Below, piece by piece: positions 1 to 7,874 of a stretch of 54,650 nucleotides of DNA (positions are counted from its first letter, which is position 1; every line of letters begins with the position of its first letter). The translations under genes were made by a program, and so were the position numbers. A model generated the notes under the pieces. The model did not search any database. It saw only the letters and a list, made by a program, of their open reading frames with translations, and had not been told where the DNA came from. The stretch covers positions 1-54,650 of the forward strand of contig JAPOYV010000023.1 in the NCBI GenBank assembly GCA_026706385.1. Reading direction: 5' to 3'. This DNA is from Gammaproteobacteria bacterium. GTDB taxonomy: Bacteria > Pseudomonadota > Gammaproteobacteria > Pseudomonadales > Azotimanducaceae.

Positions 1-12
1 CAGGAAAGGACG

Positions 13-875
13 ATGCGCGACCTGAACTACGACCTGAAGCGCCTGCAGGCGGCGCACGACGACGGCTCTCACGGCACGCGGACGGCGCGCTCCTACGCGC
101 TGGCCCAGATCGCGAACACGCTGCACGATCTCGGCTTCAAGGGCCTGCGGGCGACGGGGCTGAAGCGCAAGCATGTCGTCGCGCTGGTGCGGGAGTGGAA
201 GCGCCAGGGGCGCTCGATCGGCACGATGAAGAACCGCACGGCGCACATCCGCTGGTGGGCGGAGCGGATCGGCCGGCCGGGCGTGGTGCCCTCCAACGAC
301 GCGCTCGGCATCGCCAACCGCGAGTCCGTGACCAACGAGGACAAGAGCGTCATGCTCGACCCGGACAAGCTCGCACTCGTCAAGGACGAACACGTCGTCA
401 TGGCGCTGCGGCTCGAGGCGGACTTCGGCCTGCGGCGCGAGGAGGCGATCAAATTCACGCCATCAAGGGACGACCGGGGCGACCGCATCCGGCTGAAGGG
501 CTCGACGACCAAGGGCGGCCGCCCACGCGAGATTCCGGTGCGCAACAAAGGACAGCGGCGATCGTTGGACGAGGCCCGCCGCCTGGCGGCGGCGGCGCGC
601 TGATCCCGCCGGACCGCAACTACAGGCAGCAGCTCAAGGTCTACGAGAACCGGACGCGGGCGGCGGGCCTGTACCGGATGCACGGGCTGCGCCACCACTA
701 CGCGCTGACGCGCTACGAGGAGATCACCGGGTGGAAGGCGCCGGCTGCCGGTGGGCCGCCACGGCGGACGCTGACGGGGGCGAAGCGACGGATCGACACC
801 TCGGCGCGCAGGACCATCGCCCGCGAACTCGGGCATGATCGGATCGTGGTGGTTGGAGTCTACATAGGCACGTAA
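13..875 (+). pseudogene. Tyrosine recombinase (integrase), frameshifted
   Basis: A phage/ICE-type site-specific recombinase split over two frames. The first frame (13-603) carries the SAM-like N-terminal domain and the start of the catalytic domain, including the first arginine (GLRREE, about residue 140) and the TTKGG lysine region. It then reads LAAAAR and stops. The adjacent frame continues from about base 591 with LIPPDRNYRQQ, the HGLRH box near base 681 (HxxR), LGHDR, and a final VYIG with the tyrosine nucleophile, ending at 875. All catalytic residues are present, and removing one base from a GGC tract at about 582-600 would explain the shift. Start chosen at an ATG after AGGAAAGG. Whether this is real decay or a sequencing indel cannot be told here. 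The upstream end of the element is outside the window. Confidence 0.85.
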
Positions 876-926
876 CCAGGCGCCGACCGGGACGCGGCGT
901 TGCGCGCCCCGGCCGCGAAAGGCGGG

Positions 927-1466
927 TCAGCTACGACTAATCCGCCACCCCGTGTCGTCGAGCGAGTGCCGCCACAACTGCTCGGACTTGGGCTCGGGAT
1001 CAGGCAGCGGTGACCAGTATGCGGCGCTCGGCTGAGGCTTCGACCTGGCGTTCCACGGCGAGATTCCGCAGTCGAGATTGCTTGCCTTGTGCACCTTGTC
1101 GGGCTTGGCCGCGAACTCGTCGATGGCGGCGGCGTCGATGGCGTCCTGGCGCTTCTGCGCACGCTCGGTGTCGCGATCTTCTCGGCATCGCGCACAGAGG
1201 AAATCGCCTTCGAGACGTTTCCGGTAGGCGCACCGCCGACAACCGCCCTTGGCAACGAAATGAGCCCGCTGCCTTCGACATGAAGCGGCGCGTCGATCCA
1301 GGCAGCGCCAGCAGCTTTTGGCGGGCGTGCCGTCGCGCTTGATTGCGACCGTGCCGGTGCATCTCGGCTGCTGGCAGCGACCGAGATCCTGCCGGATGGT
1401 GGCGTGTGGAACGAAACCGGACGGAAGTGCCCCGCTCCACTGGGCGATGAGAAGTTGAAGGTCCAT
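927..1466 (-). CDS. Cysteine-rich putative zinc-ribbon protein, unknown function
   Basis: 179 residues. The reading frame is open further upstream, but the ATG at 1466 is preceded by GGAGAA at good spacing, so I start it there. The middle holds repeated cysteine pairs (CQQPRC, CWRC, CRRC, CARC) that look like two or more treble-clef or zinc-ribbon knuckles, within a very arginine-rich stretch. The C-terminal third is proline- and tryptophan-containing and probably unstructured. I do not recognise the family. Its position beside a recombinase remnant suggests cargo or an accessory gene of a mobile element, but that is inference. It is divergent from the amidohydrolase; the 244 bases between them show no feature I can name. 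Confidence 0.6.
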   Translation of the reverse strand: MDLQLLIAQWSGALPSGFVPHATIRQDLGRCQQPRCTGTVAIKRDGTPAKSCWRCLDRRAASCRRQRAHFVAKGGCRRCAYRKRLEGDFLCARCREDRDTERAQKRQDAIDAAAIDEFAAKPDKVHKASNLDCGISPWNARSKPQPSAAYWSPLPDPEPKSEQLWRHSLDDTGWRISRS

Positions 1467-1710
1467 GGTGTTCTCCGTGGTGGCGACGCGGAAGTGCGTC
1501 GGTCCCTGGACGGCGGCGTGCGCGCGCAGGCCGGTCACCTCGCCAGCGAGGTCGGAGCGCCAGCGGAGAACCGGACGGTTGACCGGCAGAGCACGCATGA
1601 CAGCATGGGCACCAACGACGAACGGACGCGCGCACCTTTGGGCGATGTCGCCACGCGATGCGCCGAACTGTCAGTCGGAAAGGCAGTCCGGACGTGGCAC
1701 ACTCGCGGAC

Positions 1711-2907
1711 ATGGAGTCGAGACCTGAAACCCGAGGCGTCGGCGTCGGCACCCCGTTGACTGGATTCGGGGTCACCGCTTGCGGTCGTCGGCTAGCGGGA
1801 GTCCGACTGCGATGCTTCCGGGCCTGCTTGGGACTGCTGCTGACGGGTTGCCTTGCTCAGGGCGCGCTGGCGGCGGACGCGGGGGGCGATCCCGGCGCAG
1901 ACGGTCGAAGCGGGGACGTGCCGCTCTTCAACGACGTCCACTTCCACCTGACGAACTACGTGCAGCGTGGCATCACGGCGCGCCGGTACTTCGAGATCGT
2001 CGGCGACCGCGTCGGCCGGGTCGCCATGTTCGGCATTCCCCTGCAGCAGAAGTGGGACCACTTCGTCTCCGGCGACCGCGCGCCGGACTACTACCTGCTT
2101 TCCGACGCGGCGCTCTACTACTACTCGTTCGTCGACGCGGTGATCGCGATGGAGTACCTGTCGCTGGACGAGGCGCACAGGGCGCGCGTGGACCCGATGA
2201 TCACCGGCTTCAACCCGACGGACATGTACGCGGCGGACCACATCCGGCGCGTGCTGCTGACCTTTCCCGGGGTGTTCTCGGGCGTCGGCGAGTTCAGCGT
2301 GCACAAGGAGTTCGTGTCGGCGAAGGTCGCGGGCCACACGGCGAGCCTGCGCAATCCGGCGCTCGACCGCATCCTGGAAGCGGTCGCCGAGATCGGGCTC
2401 GTGGCGATCCTGCACTGCGACATCGACAGGGTGCGCGAAGGGGAGCGCCCCGCGCACTACGACGATCTGCTCGCGCTGCTGGCGGCGCACCCCGGCGCGT
2501 CGGTGATCTGGGCGCACACCGGGCTGGGCAGGTTCGTGGCGCCGACGGATGGGCACCTGGTGCTGCTCGAGGCGATGCTGGGCGACCCGAGCTACGACCA
2601 CGTAGCGCTGGACATCTCGTGGGACGAGGTGGCGAGGTACGTCGTGGGCGACGACCGGTCCGCGGCGGCGTGGGCGGCGCTGATCGCGAGGCACCCGACC
2701 CGCTTCCTGTTCGGCACCGACTCGGTGGCGCCGGCGGACTGGGAAGGCTACGCGCGGACGTATGCCGACTACGGACCACTCTGGGACCGGCTCGACGCCG
2801 CAACCCGGGAGCGGGTCGAACGGCTCAACTACGAACGCCTCTTCGCGGCCGCCGTTCCGGAGATCAGGGCCTGGGAACACGACCGGCTTGCCGCCCCAAC
2901 TCGCTGA
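1711..2907 (+). CDS. Exported amidohydrolase family protein (Amidohydro_2-like)
   Basis: About 398 residues from the ATG at 1711. The frame is open further back, and no strong ribosome-binding site marks any start, so the N-terminus is uncertain. A hydrophobic segment around residues 33-55 ends in LLTGC followed by AQGALAAD: this could be a lipobox or an ordinary signal-peptidase site, so the protein is exported. The TIM-barrel metal motifs are visible: NDVHFH (HxH) right after the signal, an HCDID strand, WAHTG and GTDS near the C-terminus. Family members hydrolyse or decarboxylate small molecules using a metal; the substrate is unknown. It stands alone on the plus strand ahead of an SDR gene. 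Confidence 0.8.
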   Translation: MESRPETRGVGVGTPLTGFGVTACGRRLAGVRLRCFRACLGLLLTGCLAQGALAADAGGDPGADGRSGDVPLFNDVHFHLTNYVQRGITARRYFEIVGDRVGRVAMFGIPLQQKWDHFVSGDRAPDYYLLSDAALYYYSFVDAVIAMEYLSLDEAHRARVDPMITGFNPTDMYAADHIRRVLLTFPGVFSGVGEFSVHKEFVSAKVAGHTASLRNPALDRILEAVAEIGLVAILHCDIDRVREGERPAHYDDLLALLAAHPGASVIWAHTGLGRFVAPTDGHLVLLEAMLGDPSYDHVALDISWDEVARYVVGDDRSAAAWAALIARHPTRFLFGTDSVAPADWEGYARTYADYGPLWDRLDAATRERVERLNYERLFAAAVPEIRAWEHDRLAAPTR

Positions 2908-2919
2908 CCGAGGAGTCGT

Positions 2920-2950
2920 CCTTGCCCGGCCGACTCGGCGGACGGCAAGG
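2920..2950 (+). terminator. Possible terminator hairpin after the amidohydrolase
   Basis: CCTTGCC at 2920-2926 pairs with GGCAAGG at 2944-2950 around a 17-base GC-rich loop, 12 bases past the amidohydrolase stop. There is no U-tract, so it is only terminator-like. Confidence 0.25.
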
Positions 2951-3030
2951 CAGGAGCGCCGGGACGGGGCGAACCGCGGCATCATGCGCCGGGCAATACC
3001 TACCGCCTGTCGTCGAGGCGCCGTGCGGCC

Positions 3031-3036
3031 TATATT
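3031..3036 (+). promoter_or_regulatory. Possible -10 element for the SDR gene
   Basis: TATATT stands out in a GC-rich spacer about 150 bases upstream of the SDR start. No convincing -35 lies at the right distance. The remaining sequence between 2951 and 3170 shows nothing else I can name. Confidence 0.25.
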
Positions 3037-3183
3037 GCGTTCTCCGGCGTGAGACAGACCGGAGGCGGATCATCGAGAAGTTGGACATCGCGATCAGGCG
3101 CGCGGCCGGCGGTACGGTTCGATGGGTCCAGGGGCCGACGGAAGGGCGCGGCACGGATTGTGGCGATAGTGGAGGACCGCATC

Positions 3184-4020
3184 GTGATTCCATGGCTGAA
3201 AGCGGGCAACACGGCCGTCGTTACCGGCGGTGCCAACGGCATCGGACTGGCCGCGGCCCGGCGCTTCCTGGGTGCTGGAATGAACGTCCTGATCGCCGAC
3301 TGCGACGAGGACGCGATGCGGGCGGCCGTTGACAAGCTGTCGACGGGAACCGGCACGCTCGACACCATGCGATGCGACGTTTCCGACCCCGAGCAAGTCG
3401 AGCGACTGCGCGCGCACGCAAAGGACCGGTTCGGCGGCGTGCAGTGCCTGATGAACAACGCCGGCGCGGCGCTGGGCCGACCGGAGCCCTGGGAGGATCT
3501 CGCCACCTGGCGCAAGCAGCTCGAAGTCAACCTGTCGGGCATAGTCAACGGCTGCCAGGCATTCGTCCCGATCATGCTCGAGGCCACCGATCCGGTGGCG
3601 ATCATCAATACGGGGTCCAAGCAGGGCATCACGAACCCGCCGGGTGGCTATGCGTACAACCTCTCGAAGGCGGGTGTGCTGGCGTACACGCAGAGCCTGG
3701 CCCACGCGCTCCGGCAACGGAGCGATTGTCCGGTTTCGGTTCATCTGCTGGTGCCGGGCTTCACCTACTCCAACATGATCGCGCGATTCGTCCCCGAAAA
3801 GCCGCCCGGTGCCTGGACACCGGACCAGGTCGCGGAATTCATGGTCGAGGCGCTGGGCCGCGGGGACTTCTACATCATCTGCCCGGACGGCGACACGTCG
3901 CGCGAACTGGACAACCGGCGCATCCAGTGGAACGCGGACGACATCATCAAGAACCGTCCGGCACTGTCGCGGTGGCATCCAGACTATGGCGCCGAGTATG
4001 AAGTGTTCATCAAGGGCTAG
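3184..4020 (+). CDS. Short-chain dehydrogenase/reductase (SDR) family oxidoreductase
   Basis: 278 residues, a classical-SDR length. A GTG start at 3184 is chosen because GGAGGA lies seven bases upstream; the frame is open further back but without a comparable site. The Rossmann dinucleotide motif TGGANGIG is at residues 13-20, NNAG is near residue 90, the catalytic serine is in the NTGSKQG strand, and the active site is YNLSK (YxxxK). It therefore catalyses NAD(P)-dependent oxidation or reduction of an alcohol or ketone; the substrate cannot be told. The C-terminal 40 residues (DGDTSRELDNRR onward) resemble SDRs that have an extended tail. It is followed by a small hairpin and then the convergent tRNA-Ser. 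Confidence 0.88.
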   Translation: MIPWLKAGNTAVVTGGANGIGLAAARRFLGAGMNVLIADCDEDAMRAAVDKLSTGTGTLDTMRCDVSDPEQVERLRAHAKDRFGGVQCLMNNAGAALGRPEPWEDLATWRKQLEVNLSGIVNGCQAFVPIMLEATDPVAIINTGSKQGITNPPGGYAYNLSKAGVLAYTQSLAHALRQRSDCPVSVHLLVPGFTYSNMIARFVPEKPPGAWTPDQVAEFMVEALGRGDFYIICPDGDTSRELDNRRIQWNADDIIKNRPALSRWHPDYGAEYEVFIKG

Positions 4021-4050
4021 GTCGCTGGGGGCGCCGTCGTTCAGCCGTTG

Positions 4051-4067
4051 AAGCCGCTTCTCGGCTT
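4051..4067 (+). terminator. Terminator-like hairpin after the SDR gene
   Basis: AAGCCG, a five-base loop and CGGCTT form a perfect six-pair stem, extendable by a G-U pair, 30 bases past the SDR stop and followed by TTCAG. The U-tract is weak. Confidence 0.35.
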
Positions 4068-4267
4068 TCAGAGCCGGGTCAGCGGCTTGCCAGAGTCCGC
4101 GCGGATGGTCCACGCGTCGCGCGGGCAAACCGGTCCTGCAGTCCCGTCAGTGCCGCGGTCCGCGGTCCCGCGTGTCGTAAGGCGTCAAATGGGTGCACTC
4201 AAGGCCGAGCGTTTTGTGGTACGAATTGGGGTACATACAACGTAAGATTTTGTTTTTATTGAAGTGT

Positions 4268-4355
4268 TGGCGGAGGGGCAGGGATTCGAACCCTGGGAAG
4301 GTCGCCCTTCACTGGTTTTCAAGACCAGCGCTTTCGACCGCTCAGCCACCCCTCC
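4268..4355 (-). tRNA. tRNA-Ser (anticodon UGA)
   Basis: Read on the minus strand it begins GGAGGGG and ends CCCCTCC plus discriminator G, with CCA encoded at 4270-4268. The acceptor arms pair fully. The anticodon stem CTGGT/ACCAG encloses a loop with TTGAA, giving anticodon UGA. A variable arm of class II size lies between it and the T arm, whose loop reads GTTCGAATC. The 88-base length with CCA fits tRNA-Ser. The segment just beyond its 3' end (about 4230-4267) is unusually AT-rich for this window. Confidence 0.93.
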
Positions 4356-4441
4356 GCAGGGACGGCCGTGACGGCGTCGCCACCGCGGGGGCCATATGGG
4401 AATTGTCGCGCACCGGCCTCGGGCCCAGCAAGTGAGGCGGT

Positions 4442-5455
4442 CTAGTCGCCGAAACCGTTGGGATGCGTCTGGCACCACCGCCACAGGTCGCGGCAACAGG
4501 CGTCGAGGTCGTGCGCCGGCTGCCAGCCGAAATCGGTTCTGGCGCGTTCCGGGTCGGCGATGGAGACGACGATGTCGCCCGTCCGGCGTGCGACGACGCG
4601 TGTAGGGAGGGCACGGCCGCACGCCCGTTCGAATGCATGGATCACGTCGTAGACGCTTGAGCCTAAGCCCGTGCCTAGGTTGTGCACCGTGAAGCGTGGT
4701 CCGGCAGCTAGGTGTTCGAGAGCGAGCAGGTGGCCACGGGCCAGGTCGCAAACGTGCAGGTAGTCGCGCACGCCGGTTCCATCGGCCGTCGCGTAGTCGT
4801 CGCCGAAAACGGGCACGAAGTCACGCCGGCCCATGGCCACCTGCGCGACGTAGGGCAGGAGATTGGCTGGCGTGCCCACGGGATCCTCGCCGAGGTGGCC
4901 GCTAGGATGTGCGCCCACGGCGTTGAAGTAGCGCAGTACCGAGATGCGCCAGGTTGGATCGGCGGCATCCAGGTCGCGCAGCAGATCCTCGACCATGACC
5001 TTGGAACGCGCGTAGGGGCTCTGCGGCTCGGTCGGTTCGTCCTCGGTGATGGGTACGGTTCGGGGGTTGCCGTAGACGGCGGCCGATGAGCTGAAGACGA
5101 TCGTCTTCACGCCGTGGGCCGCCATGCGGTCGAGCAGCGTCGCGGTGCCGGCGACGTTGTTGCGGTAGTAGCGCAAGGGGTCGGCCACGGACTGGGCCAC
5201 GGCTTTCAGCGCCGCGAAGTGGATGACGGCGTCGAAACCGGCTCCGCCGAGCACGGCGTCCAGGCCGTCGGCATCGGCGATGTCGCCGCGTACCAGCCGC
5301 ACCTCGCGGTTCGCGATGCGACGCACGGCGTCGACGGCGAGCGGCGACGAATTCACGAGGTTGTCGAAGACGACCGCCTCGTGGCCGGCGGCCAGGAGTT
5401 CGACGACGGTGTGGCTGCCGATGTAGCCGGCACCGCCGGTCACCAGCACCTTCAC
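4442..5455 (-). CDS. galE: UDP-glucose 4-epimerase
   Basis: 337 residues, the normal GalE length. It interconverts UDP-glucose and UDP-galactose with tightly bound NAD in the cytoplasm. Visible features are the N-terminal GGAGYIGSH nucleotide-binding loop, the DNLVNSS strand, HFAALKAV, FSSSAAVYG with the catalytic serine region, YARSK (YxxxK), RYFNAVGAHPSG and the C-terminal GDIVVSIADP substrate loop, all typical of GalE rather than other epimerases. The GTG start at 5455 overlaps the stop of the upstream epimerase by four bases (GTGA), so the two are probably translationally coupled. It is the last gene of a three-gene nucleotide-sugar operon. Confidence 0.93.
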   Translation of the reverse strand: MKVLVTGGAGYIGSHTVVELLAAGHEAVVFDNLVNSSPLAVDAVRRIANREVRLVRGDIADADGLDAVLGGAGFDAVIHFAALKAVAQSVADPLRYYRNNVAGTATLLDRMAAHGVKTIVFSSSAAVYGNPRTVPITEDEPTEPQSPYARSKVMVEDLLRDLDAADPTWRISVLRYFNAVGAHPSGHLGEDPVGTPANLLPYVAQVAMGRRDFVPVFGDDYATADGTGVRDYLHVCDLARGHLLALEHLAAGPRFTVHNLGTGLGSSVYDVIHAFERACGRALPTRVVARRTGDIVVSIADPERARTDFGWQPAHDLDACCRDLWRWCQTHPNGFGD

Positions 5456-6441
5456 GCCGGGGGCCGTTGCGCCGGTACGTCGTAGTAGTCGCGGTACCAG
5501 GCCACGAAGCGGGCGATCCCGGTCTCGACGGGCGTGCTCGGGCGGTAGCCGAAGTCGCGCTCGAGCGGCCTGGTGTCGGCGTAGGTCTCGGGCACGTCGC
5601 CGGGTTGCATGGGCAGCAGGTTCTTCGTCGCCCGGCGACCAAGGACGTCCTCGAGCACCGCGATGAACCGCATGAGCTGGACTGGCTGGCTGTTGCCGAT
5701 GTTGTAGAGCCGATAAGGCGTGGATGCGGCATCCGGGGGTCGGTCGAGGACGCGGAGCACGCCCTCGACGATGTCGTCGATGTAGGTGAAGTCGCGCCGG
5801 TGGTTGCCGTAGTTGAAGACGTCGATGGGCTCGTCGGCGAGGATCCGGCGCGTGAACTCGAAGAGCGCCATATCCGGCCGGCCCCACGGCCCGTAGACGG
5901 TGAAGAAGCGCAGACCCGTGGTCGGCACGCCGTACAAGTGGCTGTAGACGTGGGCCATCAGTTCGTTCGACTTCTTGGTGGCGGCGTACATCGACAGCGG
6001 CGCGTCGGCTGAGTCCGCCACCGCGTAAGGCAGCCGCGCGTTCGCGCCGTAGACGGCGCTGGTCGAGGCGTAGACAAAGTGCTCCGGCGGACTCGCCCGG
6101 ATGGCTTCCAGGATGTTCAGGAAGGCGACCACGTTGGCGTCCACGTAGGCGTGCGGGTCGGCGATGGAATGGCGGACGCCTGCCTGGGCCGCCAGGTGGA
6201 CGATGCGCGGTGCCGCCGCCTCCTCGAACAGCCTCTGCGTGGCACGGCGGTCGGCGAGGTCGGCTTTCTCGAACCGGAATCGAGCCTCCGCCTCGAGCCG
6301 TCGCAGGCGGGCGCGCTTGAGCTCCGGGTCGTAGTAGTCGTTGAGGTTGTCCACGCCGACGACCTCGTCGCCCCGTGCCAGCAGGGCCTGGGCCACGAAG
6401 GAGCCGATGAAACCGGCAGTGCCGGTGACGAGGACCTTCAT
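5452..6441 (-). CDS. NAD-dependent epimerase, UDP-glucuronate 4-epimerase type
   Basis: 329 residues of the extended SDR fold. The N-terminus has the GTAGFIGS Rossmann loop and DNLNDYYDPELK, followed by HLAAQAGVRHS, YASTSAVYG, YAATKK (YxxxK) and FFTVYGPWGRPDMALF. This set of motifs is characteristic of UDP-glucuronate/UDP-galacturonate epimerases of capsule and LPS loci. The start ATG at 6441 overlaps the stop of the upstream dehydrogenase in an ATGA, and its own stop overlaps galE. With the dehydrogenase it would supply an acidic nucleotide sugar, probably UDP-galacturonate or an N-acetylated equivalent, for surface polysaccharide. The exact sugar is inferred. Confidence 0.86.
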   Translation of the reverse strand: MKVLVTGTAGFIGSFVAQALLARGDEVVGVDNLNDYYDPELKRARLRRLEAEARFRFEKADLADRRATQRLFEEAAAPRIVHLAAQAGVRHSIADPHAYVDANVVAFLNILEAIRASPPEHFVYASTSAVYGANARLPYAVADSADAPLSMYAATKKSNELMAHVYSHLYGVPTTGLRFFTVYGPWGRPDMALFEFTRRILADEPIDVFNYGNHRRDFTYIDDIVEGVLRVLDRPPDAASTPYRLYNIGNSQPVQLMRFIAVLEDVLGRRATKNLLPMQPGDVPETYADTRPLERDFGYRPSTPVETGIARFVAWYRDYYDVPAQRPPA

Positions 6442-7727
6442 AGCCGGCCGTCCACCGCGGAAGCCGGAAGCAGGTGCTTGACGTCGAAGACTACGCTCCG
6501 GGGCTTGCCGAAGGCGCGTATCCGTTCCGCTCCGAGGTCGCGGAACGCGTCGTGGGCGACGGCAACGACGATGGCGTCGTAGGTCCCCGGCTCGGGATCG
6601 TCGACGCGGTTGACGGGCGTTGGAGCGGTGACCCACGGGTCGAAAACGTCGACCTCGGCGGCTTGCGCGGCCAATGCGGTCACGAGGTCGACGACCTTGG
6701 TGTTGCGCACGTCGGGGCAGTTTTCCTTGAACGCGAGGCCGAGGACCAGGATACGGGCCTCGGCCACCGCAATCCCGGATTCGGCCATCAGCGCCGTCAC
6801 GCGCTCCGCCACGTGCCTCGGCATGCCGTCGTTGACGCGGCGCCCGGCAAGCACCAGGTCCGGCGAGAAACCGACTTCTTGCGCCTTGTGTGTCAGGTAG
6901 TAGGGGTCGACGCCGATGCAGTGACCGCCGACCAGTCCGGGGCGGAAGGGCATGAAATTCCACTTCGTGGCGGCGGCGTCGAGAACGGCCTCGGTGTCGA
7001 GGCCGAGGCGCTCGAAGATCATGGCGAACTCGTTCACCAGGGCGATGTTGAGGTCGCGCTGCGTGTTCTCGATCACCTTGGCCGCCTCGGCGGTGCGGAT
7101 GTCCGCGACCGGGTGGGTGCCGGCGCCGACGATGGAACGGTACAGGGCGTCGACAAAGGCGAGGGTCTCGGGTGTCGAGCCAGCGGTGACCTTGACGATG
7201 TCGCGCAGCCGATGTTGCCGGTCGCCGGGGTTCATGCGTTCCGGGCTGTAGCCGGCGAAGAAGTCGCGGTTGTAGACCAGGCCGGAGTGCTGCTCGATGA
7301 TTGGAATGCCCACCTCCTCCGTGGCGCCCGGGTACACGGTCGACTCGAAGATCACGATGTCGCCGTGCCGAATGACCTCGCCGACCGTGCGGCTGGCGGT
7401 ACGAAGGGCCCGGAGGTCGGGCTGCTTGGCCTCGTCGATGGGCGTGGGCACGGCCACGATCAGCACGTCGCAGGCTTCGAGATCCGAGGCGTCCGCCGTG
7501 CAGCGAAGCTGGCGGGCCGCCGTCAGCTCGTCCTCGTCCACCTCCCGCGTCAAGTCGACGCCGCGCTTGAGATCGGCGATGCGCCGTGCGTCGGTATCGA
7601 AGCCGATCGTTCGGAAATCCTGGCCGAAGGCGACGGCGAGGGGCAGTCCTACATAGCCAAGGCCGATGACGCCGACCACGGTGTCGCCGGTGGGCAAGGG
7701 CTGGCGCGGGGAGGGCGTGGGTGTCAT
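6438..7727 (-). CDS. Nucleotide sugar dehydrogenase (TviB/WbpO family)
   Basis: 429 residues from the ATG at 7727; the frame extends further upstream but without support. It oxidises C6 of a UDP-hexose, or UDP-N-acetylhexosamine, to the uronic acid with two NAD. Residues 17-30 hold the VVGVIGLGYVGLPLA Rossmann motif; then come GYSPERMNPGD, KVTAGSTPE, ENTQRDLNIALVNE and the catalytic cysteine in GGHCIGVDPYYL (about residue 270), with LAFKENCPDVRNTK in the C-terminal domain. The NPGD..HRL signature fits the Vi-antigen TviB/WbpO branch better than plain UDP-glucose dehydrogenase. It is the first gene of the operon, divergent from the TonB receptor. Confidence 0.88.
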   Translation of the reverse strand: MTPTPSPRQPLPTGDTVVGVIGLGYVGLPLAVAFGQDFRTIGFDTDARRIADLKRGVDLTREVDEDELTAARQLRCTADASDLEACDVLIVAVPTPIDEAKQPDLRALRTASRTVGEVIRHGDIVIFESTVYPGATEEVGIPIIEQHSGLVYNRDFFAGYSPERMNPGDRQHRLRDIVKVTAGSTPETLAFVDALYRSIVGAGTHPVADIRTAEAAKVIENTQRDLNIALVNEFAMIFERLGLDTEAVLDAAATKWNFMPFRPGLVGGHCIGVDPYYLTHKAQEVGFSPDLVLAGRRVNDGMPRHVAERVTALMAESGIAVAEARILVLGLAFKENCPDVRNTKVVDLVTALAAQAAEVDVFDPWVTAPTPVNRVDDPEPGTYDAIVVAVAHDAFRDLGAERIRAFGKPRSVVFDVKHLLPASAVDGRL

Positions 7728-7814
7728 CAACAGGTCGTTCCGTTGCGCGGTCAGTGTAATGCTTTTGCTCGCTGTGGGCGTTTGGCGAGGCGGCGCGAAT
7801 CGCTTCCCTTCCCT

Positions 7815-7844
7815 TTGGCGGTTGCTCCTTGCGAGGCGTATGAT
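7815..7844 (+). promoter_or_regulatory. Sigma-70-like promoter for the TonB-dependent receptor
   Basis: TTGGCG (7815-7820) and TATGAT (7839-7844) are separated by 18 bases and lie 30 bases ahead of the receptor start. The -10 matches consensus at five of six positions. The other half of this divergent spacer should hold the sugar operon promoter, for which I see only a weak TACACT. Confidence 0.5.
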
Positions 7845-7874
7845 CGCCCCAAAATCCAAGCAAGGAGAGAGGCC

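Noticed and set aside
195-875. Plus-strand frame as a separate gene
   Set aside because: Only its last third resembles a protein, and this is the continuation of the integrase after the frameshift.
1792-2985. 397-codon minus-strand frame over the amidohydrolase gene
   Set aside because: Complementary shadow of the amidohydrolase; its product is arginine- and valine-rich with no motifs.
4236-4262. T-rich stretch beyond the tRNA as its terminator
   Set aside because: The T-run is on the plus strand, while the tRNA is transcribed on the minus strand, where it reads as A-rich.
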